Source of the DNA: JAOAJF01 sp046295675
GTDB taxonomy: Archaea; Micrarchaeota; Micrarchaeia; Anstonellales; Anstonellaceae
Direction: 5' to 3'
Assembly: GCA_046295675.1 (NCBI GenBank)
Contig: JBKBMW010000038.1
Location: forward strand, 1-7,383
Length of the DNA stretch: 7,383 bases
The position numbers and the translations under genes were made by a program. Below, piece after piece: positions 6,165-7,383 of this stretch; within the stretch, counting starts at the first letter, position 1, and each line of letters starts with the position of its first letter. The notes beneath the pieces were generated by a model. It saw only the letters and a program-made list of their open reading frames with translations, was not told the origin of the DNA and made no database searches.

Positions 6165-6177
6165 TATTTAAATAAAA
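6165..6177 (-). promoter_or_regulatory. Putative TATA box of the purF operon
   Basis: On the minus strand the sequence reads TTTTATTTAAATA, with TTTAAATA matching the archaeal A-box. The boxes lie about 20-26 bases before the purF ATG, so transcription would begin at or beside the start codon and the mRNA may be leaderless. A weak AGGT 11 bases before the ATG and the palindromic TTTATAAA at 6222-6229, which would give a leader of about 50 bases, are alternatives. Confidence 0.45.
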
Positions 6178-6179
6178 AC

Positions 6180-6195
6180 TTTTCTAATTTTCTAA
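6180..6195. repeat. Two tandem copies of an 8-base unit in the divergent promoter region
   Basis: TTTTCTAA occurs twice in direct succession and is followed by a partial third copy (TTTTTC). It sits immediately upstream of the purF TATA box and between the two divergent promoters. That position suits a regulator site, but two copies in such AT-rich DNA can arise by chance. Confidence 0.4.
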
Positions 6196-6221
6196 TTTTT
6201 CAAAACTTAACAATAGAAAAG

Positions 6222-6229
6222 TTTATAAA
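6222..6229 (+). promoter_or_regulatory. Putative TATA box of the right-edge gene
   Basis: TTTATAAA is preceded by purine-rich GAAAAG, a reasonable TFB recognition element, which favours the plus direction. Transcription would start near 6250 and give a leader of about 45 bases before the ATG at 6295. Confidence 0.5.
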
Positions 6230-6287
6230 GTTAGATTGTTTTATTTATATGAATATATGTTATTTAATGTGTTTATGTAAGGAAGTT

Positions 6288-6292
6288 GGTGG
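6288..6292 (+). promoter_or_regulatory. Ribosome binding site of the right-edge gene
   Basis: GGTGG lies two bases before the ATG at 6295, closer than at the other genes here. In-frame TTG (6286) and GTG (6289) codons nearby leave a small doubt about the exact start; AAGGA at 6279-6283 could serve those. Confidence 0.45.
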
Positions 6293-6294
6293 TT

Positions 6295-7383
6295 ATGAAA
6301 AACCTAAAAAATTTAGCAATAGGAGGTTTAACTGCTCTTGCAATTGGATTAAACTCCCAAAATATGAATTCTAGGCTTCCAGATAAAAATGCTTTTTATA
6401 GCCAAATTATTGGAGGAGAAAAGATTGACACTACCTTTAATCTTGGACAAAATACTAAAATTTCTTTGCAAGGATATACTCAGATGTATAATGTTTATTT
6501 GAATAAAATAAATGTTAAACAAAAGATTGATTATGAAAGTGGAAAACAAAACCAAGTAGACTTATTTGAACAAAACACAAACTTAAAATTTAATGCTTAT
6601 TTGAGTATAGGGAAGGATACAGTATTAAAACTTGTTTCTGACCCACTTTGTAAATTATGTGCAATTGATACATTAACAATAAATGGGGATAGGATTACAA
6701 TAAAAAATAAAAGAGGAGAGATAATAGAAGAGAATTTACAAACTTTACTAACAGTAAAAAAGGAAGGAAAGATTTATAAAATAGAATTTGGATTTGAAAA
6801 AGAATTTAATAAAGCAGAAGATGTTTATCAATTATTAAATATGGTTTTAACTTATCAAGAGGTTTATGAAAGACATCTTAATGCAATAATTGGAGAATTT
6901 AGAGCTAAGAAATTGGAATTTGATGCTCATAAAGGAAAATGGAATGGCTTACGCCCAATTTATGAAAAAGTAATCGCAGAGCAATATTTGCATTTAAGAT
7001 TTCATATTGCTCCACAAATAGATCACGTGATAATGGATAAGAATGGTTTTTTAGTTAATATATATGGAGAAATGTATATGAACGATACAGGATATCAAGG
7101 AGAAGAAGATGGAAATGTTTGGGTTAGTGGACCCTATCAAAAGTTTGGTGAACTCATGTCTTATCTTGTAATTGGACCTTTAAAAGAAGCTATTATTTTA
7201 GTAGGGGAGGAATATAATGGTTATGAAACAAAATATGGTGTTCCTATTTATCATGACCATGAAAATGATGACCCTATAGTAAACAAATTAGAAAGCGTAA
7301 TGTATTTTAGATTTTCTAGAAATAGCCAAGATTATGATACTACTAAATGGCTAATGGCCAATGCCTACCCCTGGCCAGGGATA
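6295..7383 (+). CDS. Unrecognised protein with signal-peptide-like N-terminus (truncated by the right edge)
   Basis: The frame is open for 363 codons without a stop and continues past the window. I do not recognise the family. The first residues have a basic n-region (KNLKN) and a hydrophobic segment at about 7-19 (LAIGGLTALAIGL) followed by polar residues, which suggests export or a membrane anchor; no lipobox cysteine is seen. Residues 40-165 look rich in alternating beta-type sequence and include the only two cysteines, C119 and C122 (CKLC). About 172-235 is a probable helical stretch with many charged residues. The later part is aromatic and glycine-rich, with YHDHEN at 319-324. It has its own TATA box and ribosome site and is divergent from purF. 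Uniform codon use across the whole frame supports real coding. The CxxC could bind metal or form a disulfide; neither can be shown here. Confidence 0.8.
   Translation, partial: MKNLKNLAIGGLTALAIGLNSQNMNSRLPDKNAFYSQIIGGEKIDTTFNLGQNTKISLQGYTQMYNVYLNKINVKQKIDYESGKQNQVDLFEQNTNLKFNAYLSIGKDTVLKLVSDPLCKLCAIDTLTINGDRITIKNKRGEIIEENLQTLLTVKKEGKIYKIEFGFEKEFNKAEDVYQLLNMVLTYQEVYERHLNAIIGEFRAKKLEFDAHKGKWNGLRPIYEKVIAEQYLHLRFHIAPQIDHVIMDKNGFLVNIYGEMYMNDTGYQGEEDGNVWVSGPYQKFGELMSYLVIGPLKEAIILVGEEYNGYETKYGVPIYHDHENDDPIVNKLESVMYFRFSRNSQDYDTTKWLMANAYPWPGI

Noticed and set aside
6230..6294. PadR-type operator (ATGT spaced from ACAT) upstream of the right-edge gene
   Set aside because: ATGT strings occur, but no matching ACAT arm at a suitable distance was found on inspection.
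5150..6555. Plus-strand frame at 5150-5344 and minus-strand frame at 6349-6555
   Set aside because: They are antisense to purF and to the 363-codon right-edge frame respectively, and have no independent support.

Overview
The window looks like a piece of a very AT-rich archaeal genome, most likely from the small-genome DPANN assemblage. This is inferred from gene content and signals only. The archaeal signs are TATA-like boxes (TTTATAAA, TTTAAATA) upstream of gene starts, Shine-Dalgarno sites of the GGTG(A/G) type, an archaeal AK6/Fap7-type nucleotide kinase, a transketolase split into two subunits, and very tight gene packing with overlapping starts and stops. Several of the sugar-phosphate enzymes resemble, from memory, versions common in Patescibacteria (CPR). 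Inter-domain transfer or a lineage shared among small-genome organisms is therefore possible.

Layout. (1) Positions 1-335, minus strand: the N-terminal part of a deoxyhypusine-synthase-family protein that runs off the left edge, with its own TATA box and ribosome binding site. (2) 336-571: an AT-rich divergent intergenic region with promoters for both sides. (3) 572-3785, plus strand: a compact four-gene operon of the non-oxidative pentose phosphate pathway, in the order ribulose-phosphate 3-epimerase, transketolase N-subunit, transketolase C-subunit, transaldolase. (4) 3746-6149, minus strand: a convergent operon read as purF, then a PadR-like winged-helix regulator, then an AK6-like kinase. 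Its last gene overlaps the transaldolase tail by 40 bp. (5) 6150-6294: a divergent promoter region. (6) 6295 to the right edge, plus strand: an unrecognised protein with a signal-peptide-like N-terminus, open for 363 codons and truncated by the window.

Together, the first operon interconverts C3-C7 sugar phosphates and can supply pentose phosphates. PurF uses the PRPP made from ribose-5-phosphate to start purine synthesis, and the AK6-like kinase acts on adenine nucleotides. The middle of the window is thus a pentose-to-purine block with a possible local regulator. No ribose-5-phosphate isomerase or PRPP synthetase is present here. No RNA gene, CRISPR array, insertion sequence or defence system was seen. 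The least explained element is the secreted-like protein at the right edge.
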